64,000 bases of DNA from Saccharothrix longispora (GTDB lineage Bacteria > Actinomycetota > Actinomycetes > Mycobacteriales > Pseudonocardiaceae): assembly GCF_030852425.1 (NCBI RefSeq), contig NZ_NSDM01000004.1:124001-188000 (forward strand), in the 5' to 3' direction. A program made the translations under genes and the position numbers. Of the stretch, positions 25,653 to 33,884 are shown in pieces. Below the pieces are notes generated by a model. That model saw only the letters and a program-made list of their open reading frames with translations, ran no database searches and was not told the DNA's origin. How positions within the stretch are numbered: the stretch's first letter is position 1; each line of letters begins with the position of its first letter.

Positions 25653-26486
25653 CTACGGCTTGTGCCCCACGCCGCCCGCGATGCAGTAGCTCACCGCGTC
25701 CAGCTCCTTGAGCCGCGGGCCGTCCGGCCACCAGTCGGCGCAGATGACGACACCGGGCTCGACCATGTCCAGGCCGCGGAACAGCCCGCGCAGCTCGTCC
25801 ATGGTGGCGAACCGGCCGCTGCCCATCGGCGAGTGCAGGAAGGTGTCCTCCATGCGCCGCGCGATGGCCGAGTGCTCCTCGGTTTCCGGGTCCATGAAGT
25901 GCGAGATGCCGACGAAGGAGCCGGACGGCAGCGCGTCGATGTACTCGGCCATGATCTCGGCCGTGGACGGCGACGTGCCGTTGTAGTGGTGCAGCGTCCC
26001 CATCTGGAAGAACGCGATCGGCTCGGAGAAGTCGATGTGCTTGCGCACCACCGGGTCGTTCAGGATCTCCCGCGGGTTGAAGATGTCGGCCGCGGAGAAG
26101 TGCGTCCGGTCGTTCTCCTCCAGCAGCGCGCGGCCGTGGGCGAGCACCACCGGGTCGTTGTCGACGTAGACGACCCGCGCGTCCGGGTTGATCCGTTGGG
26201 CCACCTGGTGGGTGTTCTCCGCCGTGGGCAGCCCCGAGCCGCAGTCGAGGAACTGGGTGATACCCGTCTGGCTCGCGACGAACCGGGTGGCGCGGATGAG
26301 GAAACTGCGGTTGTCCACGGCCAACGTGGCCGCTTCCGGCGCGACCTGCTGGACGCGGCGCAGGACTTCCCGGTCGATCTCGTAGTTGTCCTTGCCGTTG
26401 AGGAACGCGTCGTAAACCCTGGCGATACTGGCCTTGGAGGTGTCGATGTAGACCGGGGCGGCGGCGTCCGGGGACGTACCCGACAT
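25653..26486 (-). CDS. SAM-dependent methyltransferase, PF04672 (DUF574) family
   Basis: The 277-residue protein has the family hallmarks: SIARVYDAFLNGKDNYEIDRE near the N-terminus, the SAM loop FLDCGSGLPTAENTHQVAQ, and VVYVDNDPVVLAHGRALL. Members are very numerous in actinomycetes and mostly of unknown substrate. I chose ATG 26486 (MSGTSPDAAAP) because GAGG lies about 9 nt upstream; the longer frame adds an unconserved leader. It is divergent from the XRE regulator gene at 26701, the usual neighbourhood for this family. Confidence 0.9.
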   Translation of the reverse strand: MSGTSPDAAAPVYIDTSKASIARVYDAFLNGKDNYEIDREVLRRVQQVAPEAATLAVDNRSFLIRATRFVASQTGITQFLDCGSGLPTAENTHQVAQRINPDARVVYVDNDPVVLAHGRALLEENDRTHFSAADIFNPREILNDPVVRKHIDFSEPIAFFQMGTLHHYNGTSPSTAEIMAEYIDALPSGSFVGISHFMDPETEEHSAIARRMEDTFLHSPMGSGRFATMDELRGLFRGLDMVEPGVVICADWWPDGPRLKELDAVSYCIAGGVGHKP

Positions 26487-26700
26487 TGTGTTGACCTCGC
26501 ATTGGGGAAGAAGGGGCCGATGTTTTGTGCACCGCGTCACAGTCCGCTTAGCGTAAGAGTATGGGCTCGACGAGTGGGCGGCCCTCGGGTACGCGAGACG
26601 ACGGGATCAGGGGTGTACGTTCAGTGACCTTGCGAGTTCACCCACCTCGCGCGCAACCGCTGTTCGGGTGGACGGGGCACGACGGTCGGGAGGAGCGGCG

Positions 26701-27576
26701 ATGGTGACGGTAGAGCCCACACCCGAACGGGAGAGCGGTCCCACCGCGCTGCGCATCGTGCTCGGCGCGCAGCTGCGCAGGCTCCGCGAGGCGGCCGAGA
26801 TCAGCCGCGCGGACGCGGGGTACGCCATCCGCGGCTCCGAGTCGAAGATCAGCCGCATGGAGCTGGGGCGCGTCGGGCTCAAGGAGCGCGACGTCAAGGA
26901 CCTGCTGACCATGTACGGCGTCACGGACGAGGACGCGCGCACGAAGTTCCTGGAGATGGTGCGGCGGTCGAACTCGCCGGGCTGGTGGCACCGCTACTCG
27001 GACCTGCTGCCGGACTGGTTCCAGGACTACGTCGGACTGGAGGAGGCGGCGGCGCGCATCCTCACCTACGAGACCCAGTTCGTGCCGGGTCTGCTCCAGA
27101 CCGAGGACTACGCGATGGCGATCGTCAGCAGCGGTCGGCCGGAGCTGGCGGGCCCGGCGGTGAAGCGGCGCGTGTCGCTGCGCATGCAGCGCCAGCGCAT
27201 CCTGGCCAGGCCGGGCGCGCCGAGGGTGTGGGCGGTGGTCGACGAGTCGGTGCTGCACCGGCCCATCGGCGGCCGGGCGGTCATGCTCCGGCAGATCGAC
27301 CACTTGCTGTCGGTGACCAAGGACGGTCCCGTCACCCTCCAGATCATCCCGTACCAGCTCAGCGGTTACGCGGCGGAAGGTCCGTTCACCATGCTGCGGT
27401 TCGGTGAGCCCGACCTGCCGGACATCGTGTACCTGGAGCACCTGGCGGGTGCGTTGTACCTGGACAAGCTCGAGGAGTTGGAGATCTACAGCCGGGTCTT
27501 CGACCGGCTGACGGTCGACGCGGAGACGCCCGACCGCAGCCGGCAGTTCCTGGCGAAGATCCGAGCGGACCTGTAG
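26701..27576 (+). CDS. XRE-family regulator with DUF5753 domain
   Basis: The 291-residue protein has an N-terminal HTH (LGAQLRRLREAAEISRADAG, then SESKISRMELGR). The DUF5753 ligand-like domain follows from about residue 95, with ILTYETQFVPGLLQTEDYA, VVDESVLHRPIG and LQIIPYQ. GGAGGAG precedes ATG 26701 by about 6 nt. This regulator class is almost always paired with a DUF397 protein, which follows 131 bp downstream behind an elaborate operator. The pair modulates development or secondary metabolism in Streptomyces; its role here is inferred only. Confidence 0.92.
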   Translation: MVTVEPTPERESGPTALRIVLGAQLRRLREAAEISRADAGYAIRGSESKISRMELGRVGLKERDVKDLLTMYGVTDEDARTKFLEMVRRSNSPGWWHRYSDLLPDWFQDYVGLEEAAARILTYETQFVPGLLQTEDYAMAIVSSGRPELAGPAVKRRVSLRMQRQRILARPGAPRVWAVVDESVLHRPIGGRAVMLRQIDHLLSVTKDGPVTLQIIPYQLSGYAAEGPFTMLRFGEPDLPDIVYLEHLAGALYLDKLEELEIYSRVFDRLTVDAETPDRSRQFLAKIRADL

Positions 27577-27606
27577 GGGTCCTCCGTCCGGGGGAGATTT
27601 GGGTTC

Positions 27607-27680
27607 GCATCTGCACGTGCATTTACCCGTGCGGGGCCCACTGCTACGGTCTGTGCACAGTCGGATGCACGTGCAGATGC
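27607..27680 (+). promoter_or_regulatory. Operator-promoter array in front of the DUF397 gene
   Basis: GCATCTGCACGTGCA (27607-27621) and its exact inverse TGCACGTGCAGATGC (27666-27680) bracket the promoter; each contains the palindrome TGCACGTGCA. A third palindrome, CTGTGCACAG, lies at 27651-27660. Between them, TTTACC (27622-27627) and TACGGT (27645-27650) are spaced 17 bp. The operators therefore touch the -35, the start of transcription and the leader, as expected for tight repression by a dimer, probably the adjacent XRE regulator. Confidence 0.75.
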
Positions 27681-27707
27681 ATCACTGCTACGGGGAGGGT
27701 GGCGTCG

Positions 27708-27947
27708 ATGGCCGGCAAGGTCCACAACGGCATGTCCGCGGCTGATCTCATCGGCGTGTCGTGGCGCAAGAGCGCGCGCAGCGGCAAGTTGGGCAACTGC
27801 GTGGAACTCGCCAGACTCGGCGGCGGCGACATCGCCATGCGCAACTCCCGCTTCCCCGACGGCCCGGCGCTGGTCTACACCCGCACCGAGATCGCGGCCT
27901 TCGTGGCGGGGGCGAGGGACGGGGAGTTCGATGACCTCCTCGACTGA
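27708..27947 (+). CDS. DUF397 protein
   Basis: The 79-residue protein shows the DUF397 core: VSWRKSARSGKLGNCVELARL, then IAMRNSRFPDGPALVYTRTEIAAFVAGARDGEFDDL in outline. DUF397 proteins act as small partners of DUF5753/XRE regulators. GGGGAGGG lies 8 nt before ATG 27708, which decides this start over GTG 27699. The last 17 bp overlap the next gene. Confidence 0.92.
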   Translation: MAGKVHNGMSAADLIGVSWRKSARSGKLGNCVELARLGGGDIAMRNSRFPDGPALVYTRTEIAAFVAGARDGEFDDLLD

Positions 27948-28236
27948 GCACCCCTCGCGGACGACCTTCCAGCTGCGCGAGCTGGTCGCGCGCGGTTTCC
28001 AGTTCCTCCACCCGCGGGATGCCAGGGGAGAACTCGCGGCAGTGGTCGGGGTGCGGGCGCACCACGCCGTCATCGACGTCGTCCGCCTGCACGACGAGGA
28101 CGACGCGGTGGCGATGAGGATGCCCGCCGACGAGGTGAACGTCCTGTCCCCCAGTCGTTTCTCCTGGCGCAGGCGCGGTTCGGCGACGAGCGTGCTGGAA
28201 GAGCTGCTCGAACTGCCCGACGACCGGATCGCCTGA
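27931..28236 (+). CDS. Hypothetical protein downstream of DUF397
   Basis: The 101-residue protein starts inside the DUF397 gene (17-bp overlap, GGGGAG about 9 nt upstream) and is followed by a hairpin terminator, so it is very likely a real, co-transcribed gene. It is charged and His/Asp-rich in the middle (VRAHHAVIDVVRLHDEDDAVAMRMPADEV) and ends with a Leu-rich helix. There is no membrane segment and no family I recognise. The context suggests a third component of the XRE/DUF397 module. Confidence 0.65.
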   Translation: MTSSTEHPSRTTFQLRELVARGFQFLHPRDARGELAAVVGVRAHHAVIDVVRLHDEDDAVAMRMPADEVNVLSPSRFSWRRRGSATSVLEELLELPDDRIA

Positions 28237-28243
28237 TGGACCA

Positions 28244-28270
28244 CCCGTCCGCGCCGCGGTGGCGGACGGG
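28244..28270 (+). terminator. Terminator of the DUF397 operon
   Basis: CCCGTCCGC (28244-28252) and GCGGACGGG (28262-28270) pair perfectly around a 9-nt loop, starting 8 nt after the stop at 28236. Confidence 0.7.
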
Positions 28271-28389
28271 CCGAGGGGCGTCCCAGGCCCCTCACCGGCG
28301 AACCTGACCTGGAGACGCAGCGGGAGTCGACACCGCGCCGGATGTCGGCACCACGCTCGGAGCGCAACTCCGTGTTCGTCGCGATCGGA

Positions 28390-28419
28390 GCGGGGGCCGA
28401 GGTCGGCTTCGGCCCCCGC
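28390..28419 (-). terminator. Terminator of the TetR gene
   Basis: GCGGGGGCCGA (28390-28400) and TCGGCCCCCGC (28409-28419) form a perfect 11-bp stem with an 8-nt loop, 21 nt beyond the TetR stop codon on the minus strand. Confidence 0.72.
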
Positions 28420-28440
28420 ACCGCTTTCCGGGAGCACCGT

Positions 28441-29064
28441 TCAGGGGCGGCGCAGGCCGCCCAGCACGACCATGAGACCGCGCCGGAACTCGTCGGCGGG
28501 CGACACCGCCCGCGCCGCCGCCGTCGTCTCGGCGAGCAGCGGGTGGTCCTCCGCCACCCCGGCAGCCATCCCGGCCACCGCCCCGGTCCAGTCCCCGGGC
28601 GACGGGCTGTGGTGCTCCAGTCCGATCGCGCCGGTGAGGTAACCGAGCAGGGCGTGCAACGCCACCGCCCGCTCCACCCCGGTGAAACCGGCCGCGGTCA
28701 GCACCTCCAGCACGGCCTCGTCCCAGCGCATCGCGCTCGGGCAGCGGTGCCGGTGCGCCGTGGTGAGCGGCACGGCGTTCGGGTGCCTGCCCACGGCCTC
28801 GCGCGCCCGTTCGGCGAGCACCAGGACCTGCTTGTCCCACAATGCGTTGCGCGGCGGCACGACGTCCACGGCGGACAGCACCAGTTCGGCGGCCAGGGCC
28901 TCCAGTTCCGCGCGGTCGGCGACGTACCGGTACAGCGACATGGTGCCCACGCCCAGTTCGGCGGCGACCGCGCGCATGGACAGCGCGGCCAGGCCGTCGC
29001 GGTCGACGACGGCCAGCGCGGTGGTGGCGAGCGCGGTCGGGGTCAGTGACTTGGGGCGGGGCAT
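28441..29064 (-). CDS. TetR/AcrR-family regulator
   Basis: The 207-residue protein has a TetR HTH at the N-terminus (LATTALAVVDRDGLAALSMRAVAAELGVGTMSLYRYV). A TetR_C-type helical domain follows (PLTTAHRHRCPSAMRWDEAVLEVL onward), like the tetracycline-repressor group. ATG 29064 gives the standard short arm (MPRPKSLTPTA). Two operator-like dyads lie directly upstream, so autorepression is likely. No divergent target gene is present: the next gene to the right is convergent. Confidence 0.9.
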   Translation of the reverse strand: MPRPKSLTPTALATTALAVVDRDGLAALSMRAVAAELGVGTMSLYRYVADRAELEALAAELVLSAVDVVPPRNALWDKQVLVLAERAREAVGRHPNAVPLTTAHRHRCPSAMRWDEAVLEVLTAAGFTGVERAVALHALLGYLTGAIGLEHHSPSPGDWTGAVAGMAAGVAEDHPLLAETTAAARAVSPADEFRRGLMVVLGGLRRP

Positions 29065-29072
29065 GCCGTGAG

Positions 29073-29122
29073 AGCGTACAGCATACGCGCATGACCTCGA
29101 TCGTGAGCGTACAGCGTACGCT
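29073..29122. promoter_or_regulatory. Two TetR-type operators
   Basis: AGCGTAC-AGC-GTACGCT at 29106-29122 is a perfect dyad with 7-nt arms. A second copy at 29073-29089 (AGCGTAC-AGC-ATACGCG) is nearly identical. Their centres are 33 bp apart, about three helical turns, so two dimers could bind the same face. They begin 9 bp from the TetR start codon. Confidence 0.78.
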
Positions 29123-29278
29123 GACGAGGGGCGGTCGTGGTCCACCGGTGGGCCGCCGACGAACCGATCGCCCATGCACAGCCCGTGACCAGCAGGGACC
29201 GACTTGTCCACAGGCTTGTCCCCAGCTGTGGACGGATCGAACGCGTGTTCGATGTGACTCGTGGGGCGAACGTGGCGA

Positions 29279-29307
29279 CAGGCCCCGCCCGGCATGGGCG
29301 GGGCCTG
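29279..29307 (-). terminator. Terminator of the C39-like gene
   Basis: CAGGCCCCGCCC (29279-29290) and GGGCGGGGCCTG (29296-29307) form a perfect 12-bp stem with a 5-nt loop, 13 nt past the stop codon of the secreted protein gene. Confidence 0.8.
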
Positions 29308-29320
29308 CCGGGGGTGGTCG

Positions 29321-30262
29321 TCAGCCCACCGGCGGGGACATCACGAACCAGTTGAAGCCCTCGACCATCGGGCGCGACGAGCCGATGTACTCCGGACCGC
29401 TCAGCTCCCAGCGCTCCACCGTGCGGTAGGTGCCCGGCTGCTTGCTCTCGTCGACGGGGGTGGCCTCGTCGTCCTTGACCGGCACGTACTCGAACACCGA
29501 CCGGCGCACGAGGGTCACGTTCAGCGCCTCGTACTGCGACTGCGTGTCCAGGTAGCCGGGGTCGCCGCTGTCGGCGGCGCGGCCCGGGTCGGCGAGCTTG
29601 AGCTGCACGACGTCGCCGCCGAACGAGCCCTTGGCCTGGACGACCGTGACGATGTGCCCGCCGTCGCGCACCATGCTGCTCTGCGGACCGGTGACGTAGC
29701 GGCCGTACCACATCTGCACGGGCCCCTGGTTGAGCTTCTTCGCCAGCTCACCGGCGAAGTCCGTCGCGGTCGCGGTGCTCACCGCGCCGGTCGAGGCGGA
29801 CCACCCGGCGTTCAGCGCCGGCTTCACCGCGACGTTCCACGCGGCGCGCAGACCGCCCGCGCTGGAACCGCTCTTGGCCGACCAGCCCGCGTCCGTCGCG
29901 ATGCGGCCGATCGAGTTGGTGACGATGCCGTAGTCGGCGGGGTCCTTCGGGTCCAGGTCCTTGACCTTGGTGGTGAGCCAGCCGACGGGCGCCTTCTTCT
30001 CGTGCCCCCAGTAGTGCAGCACGTTGTAGAGCGACGCCGGCCCGCAGTGGGTGTTGCCGTTGCCGGCGAACCCGGCGCGGAACTGGTCGACGTCGCTGAC
30101 GCCGCACTGGCGGACCTCGAAGTCCGGGCCGGTGACGTCGGCGACCCGCACGCACGGCTGGGGCGTGCCGAGCACCGGGTCGGCAGAGGCGGCGCCGGGC
30201 AGGGTGAGGGCCGCGGCGGCGGCGGCGGTGACGGCGGCGGCGAGAACGGTCCTGCGTGACAT
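29321..30262 (-). CDS. Secreted C39-like cysteine peptidase-fold protein
   Basis: The 313-residue protein has a signal peptide (MSRRTVLAAAV and an Ala-rich core, cleavage near GAASA-DP). The mature part contains NGNTHCGPASLYNVLHYWG, the papain/C39 nucleophile box with Cys73, and DGGHIVTVV near residue 203 carrying the His. An Asp follows in LADPGR. That set suggests an exported C39-like peptidase or transglutaminase-fold protein; the substrate is unknown. Many members of such families in actinomycetes are uncharacterised. It is monocistronic, with its own terminator and a 155-bp gap upstream. Confidence 0.7.
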   Translation of the reverse strand: MSRRTVLAAAVTAAAAAALTLPGAASADPVLGTPQPCVRVADVTGPDFEVRQCGVSDVDQFRAGFAGNGNTHCGPASLYNVLHYWGHEKKAPVGWLTTKVKDLDPKDPADYGIVTNSIGRIATDAGWSAKSGSSAGGLRAAWNVAVKPALNAGWSASTGAVSTATATDFAGELAKKLNQGPVQMWYGRYVTGPQSSMVRDGGHIVTVVQAKGSFGGDVVQLKLADPGRAADSGDPGYLDTQSQYEALNVTLVRRSVFEYVPVKDDEATPVDESKQPGTYRTVERWELSGPEYIGSSRPMVEGFNWFVMSPPVG

Positions 30263-30417
30263 GGTCTACCTCCTGTGGAGCGGGCCACCTCCCTGCGGCC
30301 CGTTCGTGGACCAAGACTGACCTGCGACGACGTCGAAGGCATGAGGGGTGCTCCCTCAACCTCGGAGCGCCGGAAGTTGGGTGTATCAGACCCACCCCCA
30401 GGCGACTCCTCCTCTGA

Positions 30418-33198
30418 TCAGGCCAGTGCGCGGGACAGGTCGCGACGACCGCTGATGCCCAGCTTCGCGTAGATCCGGCCCAGGTGGTTCTCCACCGTCT
30501 TGGGCGTCACGAACAGCTCCTGCGCGATCTCCCGGTTCGCCCGGCCCCGCGCCGCCAGGTCCGCGACCCGCCGCTCGCTCGCGGTCAGCGCCTCCGCGCC
30601 CGCGACGGAGAGGCGGCGCGGCCGGTCGCCCAGCGCCTCCAGCGCGTCCGCCGCCCTCGTGCGCAGCGCGGGCGAGCCGCACGCGTCCGCCAGGTCCAGG
30701 GCCCGGCGCAGCGGTTCCCGCGCGTCGGCGCGCCGCCGGTCCACCCGCAGCGCCTCGCCGAGGTCCACCAGCGACCGGGCCAGGCACAGCCGCGACGGCG
30801 CGCCCTCCAGCACCCGCACCGACTCCACGAGCAGGTCGGTGCGGCCGTCCGCGTCGGCGTGCGCCAGCAGCCGCAGCGCCGCGCCCACCTCCGTGGCGGC
30901 GCCCCACCGGCGGGCCAGCGCCACCTGCTCCTCGGCCAGCGCCACGGCCTCGGCGGTGTCGCCGAGCAGCATCGCCGCCCGCACCGCCGGCCCCCGCCAC
31001 GGGATGGTCGGCGGGTCCACCTGGGCGGCGGCCATCGCGTCGCGCTGCCGGTGCGCCTCGGCGCGGGCCAGTCGCGGGTCGCCCTGGGCCAGGGCGACCC
31101 GGGCGCGCGGCTCGTGCAGCCAGATCGTCGGCATGATCTGCGGCGCCCCGGTGTGCTCCGCGTCGAACCGGGCCAGCACCGAGGCCGCGCCCGCCACGTC
31201 GCCGCGCTCGAACGCGCCGTAGGCCAGGAAGTGCGCGGCCGTGGCGCGCACGGCGACCACGTGCGGCACCGGGTCCTCGTCCCGCACCGCCGCCAGCGCG
31301 CCCTCCGACTCGGCCGTCATCCGGCGGACGTCGCCGGTCCGCCAGTGCAGGAACGAGGCGGCGTTGGCGACCATCGCGAACTCGACGGGCGAGCCGTGCG
31401 CCCGCACCCGCAGCCGGGCCCGCTCGACCTCCGGCTCCGCCTCCGCCACGCCGTCCGCGGCCATCAGGGCGAGCAGCGCCACCAGCCACGCCACCATCGC
31501 CTCCGTGCTGCCGGTGGCGTCGTCGAAGTACGCGCCGCGCGACAGCGCCCGCAGCGCGGTGGCGGCCACCTGGTCGGCGGGCCACACCTCGTAGCGCCCG
31601 GTCTGGGCGAGCAGGCCGAGCAGGGTGCGCTCGTCGGGGGTGCGGCCGGCGAGCCGGGCGTAGCCGCCCAGGTGCTCGGACGCGGTCCGCCGGTGCCGGG
31701 GCGAGAAGGACCGCAGCACCGCCAGCCGCGCCTCCAGGTGCAGCCTGCCCGCGTCCGGTCCGCGCGCCGCGACCGCGTCGGCCAGCTCGGCGATCGCCGC
31801 CTCCGGTCCGTCCACGGCGGCGGTGGCGGACGCGGCGGCGGCCAGCAGCTCGGCGTCCGGCAGGTCCGCCGCGGCGGTGCGCAGCTCCCGGCGCGCCCGC
31901 TCGGCGTCACCGGTGCGCAGCAGCGCCCGGCCCAGCTCCGCGCGCAGGCCCGCGTCGTCCGGGTGCTCCTCCACGGCGCGCCGCAGGTGCGAGGCCGCCG
32001 TGCCCGGGTCGCCCGCCGCCAGCAGCGCCGCCGCCGCCGTCCGCAGCACCTCCGCGGCCTCCGGGAGCGCGCCGCGCGGGGCGTGCGCGAGGTGCGCGGC
32101 GACCCGGTCCGCGGGGGCCTTCGCCTCCCACAACCGCCGTGCCGCCGCCGCGTGCAGCCCCGCCCGCGCCACCGGGCCGAGGTCCGCCAGCACCGCCTCG
32201 CGCACCACCGGGTGCACGAACGCCAGCTGCTCGCCGGTCAGCACGTGCGCCGCGACCAGCGCCTCCACCGCGTCGGGCAGGGCGTCGGCGGGCAGGTCGG
32301 CGACCGCGCCCGCGAGCCACGGGTCGCCACCGGTGCCCAGCACCGCCGCCGCGCCGGCCAGCCGCACCGCCTCGGCGGGCAGTCGGCCGAACGCCGCCCG
32401 GAACACCGTGCTCGGCCCGAGGCCCGCCACCCGCTGCGCCGTGCCCGGCTCGTCCACCGGCAGCGCCAGCGCGTCCAGCTCGTCCGCCAGCACGCCGACC
32501 AGGAACGGGTTGCCCGCCGCGGCCGCGTGCAGCGCCGCCACGACCTCGGGCGCCGGGCACACCCCCCGCGCCGCGACCAGTTCGCCGAGGGCGGCCGGCG
32601 TCAGCGGGCGGGGCAGCAGCCGCTCGGCCTGCCGCGCCACGCTCAGCTGCGCCAGCGGGCCCGTGCTGTCGTCGGGCGGGCGGGTGGCCACCACCAGCGC
32701 GATCGGCAGGTCCGCGACCCGTCGCGACAGGTAGGCCAGGAACCGCAGCGACGGCGGGTCCGCCCAGTGCGCGTCGTCCACCGTGATCAGCAGCGGCCGG
32801 GTCGCGGACAGGTCGATCGCCACCCACCACAGCGCGTGCAGCGTGCGGGCCAGCTCGGCCTCGCCCGGGTCGGCCGCCGCCGCGTCGAGCGCGGCCAGCG
32901 CGTCGCCCGACGGTCCCGCCAGGATCTTCTCCAGCACCTCGCCGCGGTACCGGGACACGGACCGCTCCACCATCTGCCGCACCACGCCCCACGGCATGGC
33001 GCTCTCCAGCGCGTCGCCGACCGCCTGGAGCCGGCCGAACCCCCGCCGCTTGGCGAGGTCGCGGGTGTCCTGCACGAGCCGGGTCTTGCCGATGCCCGCC
33101 CGGCCCTCGATCACCACGACCCGGCCGTCGCCGCGGGCGGCCGAGTCCAGCGCCGCGGTGATCCGGTCCAGCTCCCGGTCCCGCTCCAGGGTGCTCAT
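30418..33198 (-). CDS. LuxR-family AAA ATPase regulator (LAL type)
   Basis: The 926-residue protein begins with an AAA-16 ATPase: Walker A EGRAGIGKTRL at about 30-40 and Walker B LLITVDDAHWAD near 135. A long TPR-like, Ala-rich helical region follows. The C-terminus is a LuxR HTH (LTASERRVADLAARGRANREIA, then VTPKTVENHLGRIYAKLG). Proteins of this class are usually activators triggered by a small ligand. The ATG overlaps the stop of the metallo-hydrolase gene (33195-33198), so the two are co-expressed and functionally linked. Targets are unknown. Confidence 0.9.
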   Translation of the reverse strand: MSTLERDRELDRITAALDSAARGDGRVVVIEGRAGIGKTRLVQDTRDLAKRRGFGRLQAVGDALESAMPWGVVRQMVERSVSRYRGEVLEKILAGPSGDALAALDAAAADPGEAELARTLHALWWVAIDLSATRPLLITVDDAHWADPPSLRFLAYLSRRVADLPIALVVATRPPDDSTGPLAQLSVARQAERLLPRPLTPAALGELVAARGVCPAPEVVAALHAAAAGNPFLVGVLADELDALALPVDEPGTAQRVAGLGPSTVFRAAFGRLPAEAVRLAGAAAVLGTGGDPWLAGAVADLPADALPDAVEALVAAHVLTGEQLAFVHPVVREAVLADLGPVARAGLHAAAARRLWEAKAPADRVAAHLAHAPRGALPEAAEVLRTAAAALLAAGDPGTAASHLRRAVEEHPDDAGLRAELGRALLRTGDAERARRELRTAAADLPDAELLAAAASATAAVDGPEAAIAELADAVAARGPDAGRLHLEARLAVLRSFSPRHRRTASEHLGGYARLAGRTPDERTLLGLLAQTGRYEVWPADQVAATALRALSRGAYFDDATGSTEAMVAWLVALLALMAADGVAEAEPEVERARLRVRAHGSPVEFAMVANAASFLHWRTGDVRRMTAESEGALAAVRDEDPVPHVVAVRATAAHFLAYGAFERGDVAGAASVLARFDAEHTGAPQIMPTIWLHEPRARVALAQGDPRLARAEAHRQRDAMAAAQVDPPTIPWRGPAVRAAMLLGDTAEAVALAEEQVALARRWGAATEVGAALRLLAHADADGRTDLLVESVRVLEGAPSRLCLARSLVDLGEALRVDRRRADAREPLRRALDLADACGSPALRTRAADALEALGDRPRRLSVAGAEALTASERRVADLAARGRANREIAQELFVTPKTVENHLGRIYAKLGISGRRDLSRALA

Positions 33199-33824
33199 CC
33201 GACCAGGCGCTTGAGCCGGTCGGGGTCGCGCAGCGGGCGGCCGTGCCCGAACAGGACGAGCTTCGGGCGCAGCTCCGCGAGCCGGCGCATCGACTCGCGG
33301 TTGCGCTCGGCGTCGTGGGTGAGGAACCTCGGCGGCCCCGACAGCCGCAGCACGTTGAAGAACACGTCGCCGCAGAGGAGCACGCCGTCGTGGTCGCGCC
33401 ACAGGGCGATGTGGCCGGGGGAGTGGCCGGGGGCGTCCAGCACGGTGAACCCGGCGACCTCGTCGCCCTCCCGCAGGCCCCGGGCGACCGGGTGCGGGTC
33501 GGGCATCTTCATCTTCGCCAGCAGCGAGGGCAGCAGGCCGGGCGCGGGCACGGGGCTCGCCGTCTCGATCGCCTCCGCGTCCCGCCGCCCCGTCCACAGC
33601 GGCACGTCGTACCGCTCGCACACCGCGTGGCTCGACCCGAAGTGGTCGGGGTGGGCGTGCGTCACGACGTGCGCGGCGAGCGCGCGGCCGTCGAGCTGGC
33701 GCGTGATGCGCTTGGCGGCGGCCGGTGTGCCGGCGTCCACCAGCACGTCCTCGACCAGGTAGGCGTTCATCATGTGGGGCGGCCGGCCGAGCAGCTGGTG
33801 GACCCCGGGAGCCAGTAAGCGCAC
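33195..33824 (-). CDS. MBL-fold metallo-hydrolase
   Basis: The 209-residue metallo-beta-lactamase-fold enzyme has the zinc motif THAHPDH (about 55-61). Its later ligand His residues are in APGHSPGHIALW and LFGHGRP, and an Asp in LLCGDVF. This glyoxalase-II-like set is complete, so it should hydrolyse an ester, thioester or lactone. Start GTG 33824. It is translationally coupled to the LuxR ATPase gene downstream, which raises the possibility that it turns over the regulator's ligand; that is inference. Confidence 0.88.
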   Translation of the reverse strand: MRLLAPGVHQLLGRPPHMMNAYLVEDVLVDAGTPAAAKRITRQLDGRALAAHVVTHAHPDHFGSSHAVCERYDVPLWTGRRDAEAIETASPVPAPGLLPSLLAKMKMPDPHPVARGLREGDEVAGFTVLDAPGHSPGHIALWRDHDGVLLCGDVFFNVLRLSGPPRFLTHDAERNRESMRRLAELRPKLVLFGHGRPLRDPDRLKRLVG

Positions 33825-33852
33825 CTGCGGGATCGTAGCGTCCCCGCTGCTC

Positions 33853-33880
33853 AGCGCGCGGTCAGCGCGCGGTCCGCGCG
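33853..33880 (-). terminator. Repeat-hairpin downstream of the P450 gene
   Basis: AGCGCGCGGTC occurs twice in tandem (33853-33863 and 33864-33874). The second copy pairs with CGCGCG at 33875-33880 as a CGCGCG-GTC-CGCGCG hairpin. It lies just past the P450 stop and before the MBL gene start, so it may terminate the P450 transcript. Confidence 0.45.
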
Positions 33881-33884
33881 TCGG

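Noticed and set aside
29204..29233. Replication origin
   Set aside because: Only one exact DnaA box plus one partial; no dnaA/dnaN genes and no box cluster.
29137..29355. 72-codon plus-strand ORF between tetR and the C39-like gene
   Set aside because: It runs through the terminator hairpin and into the 3' end of the convergent gene, with no domain.
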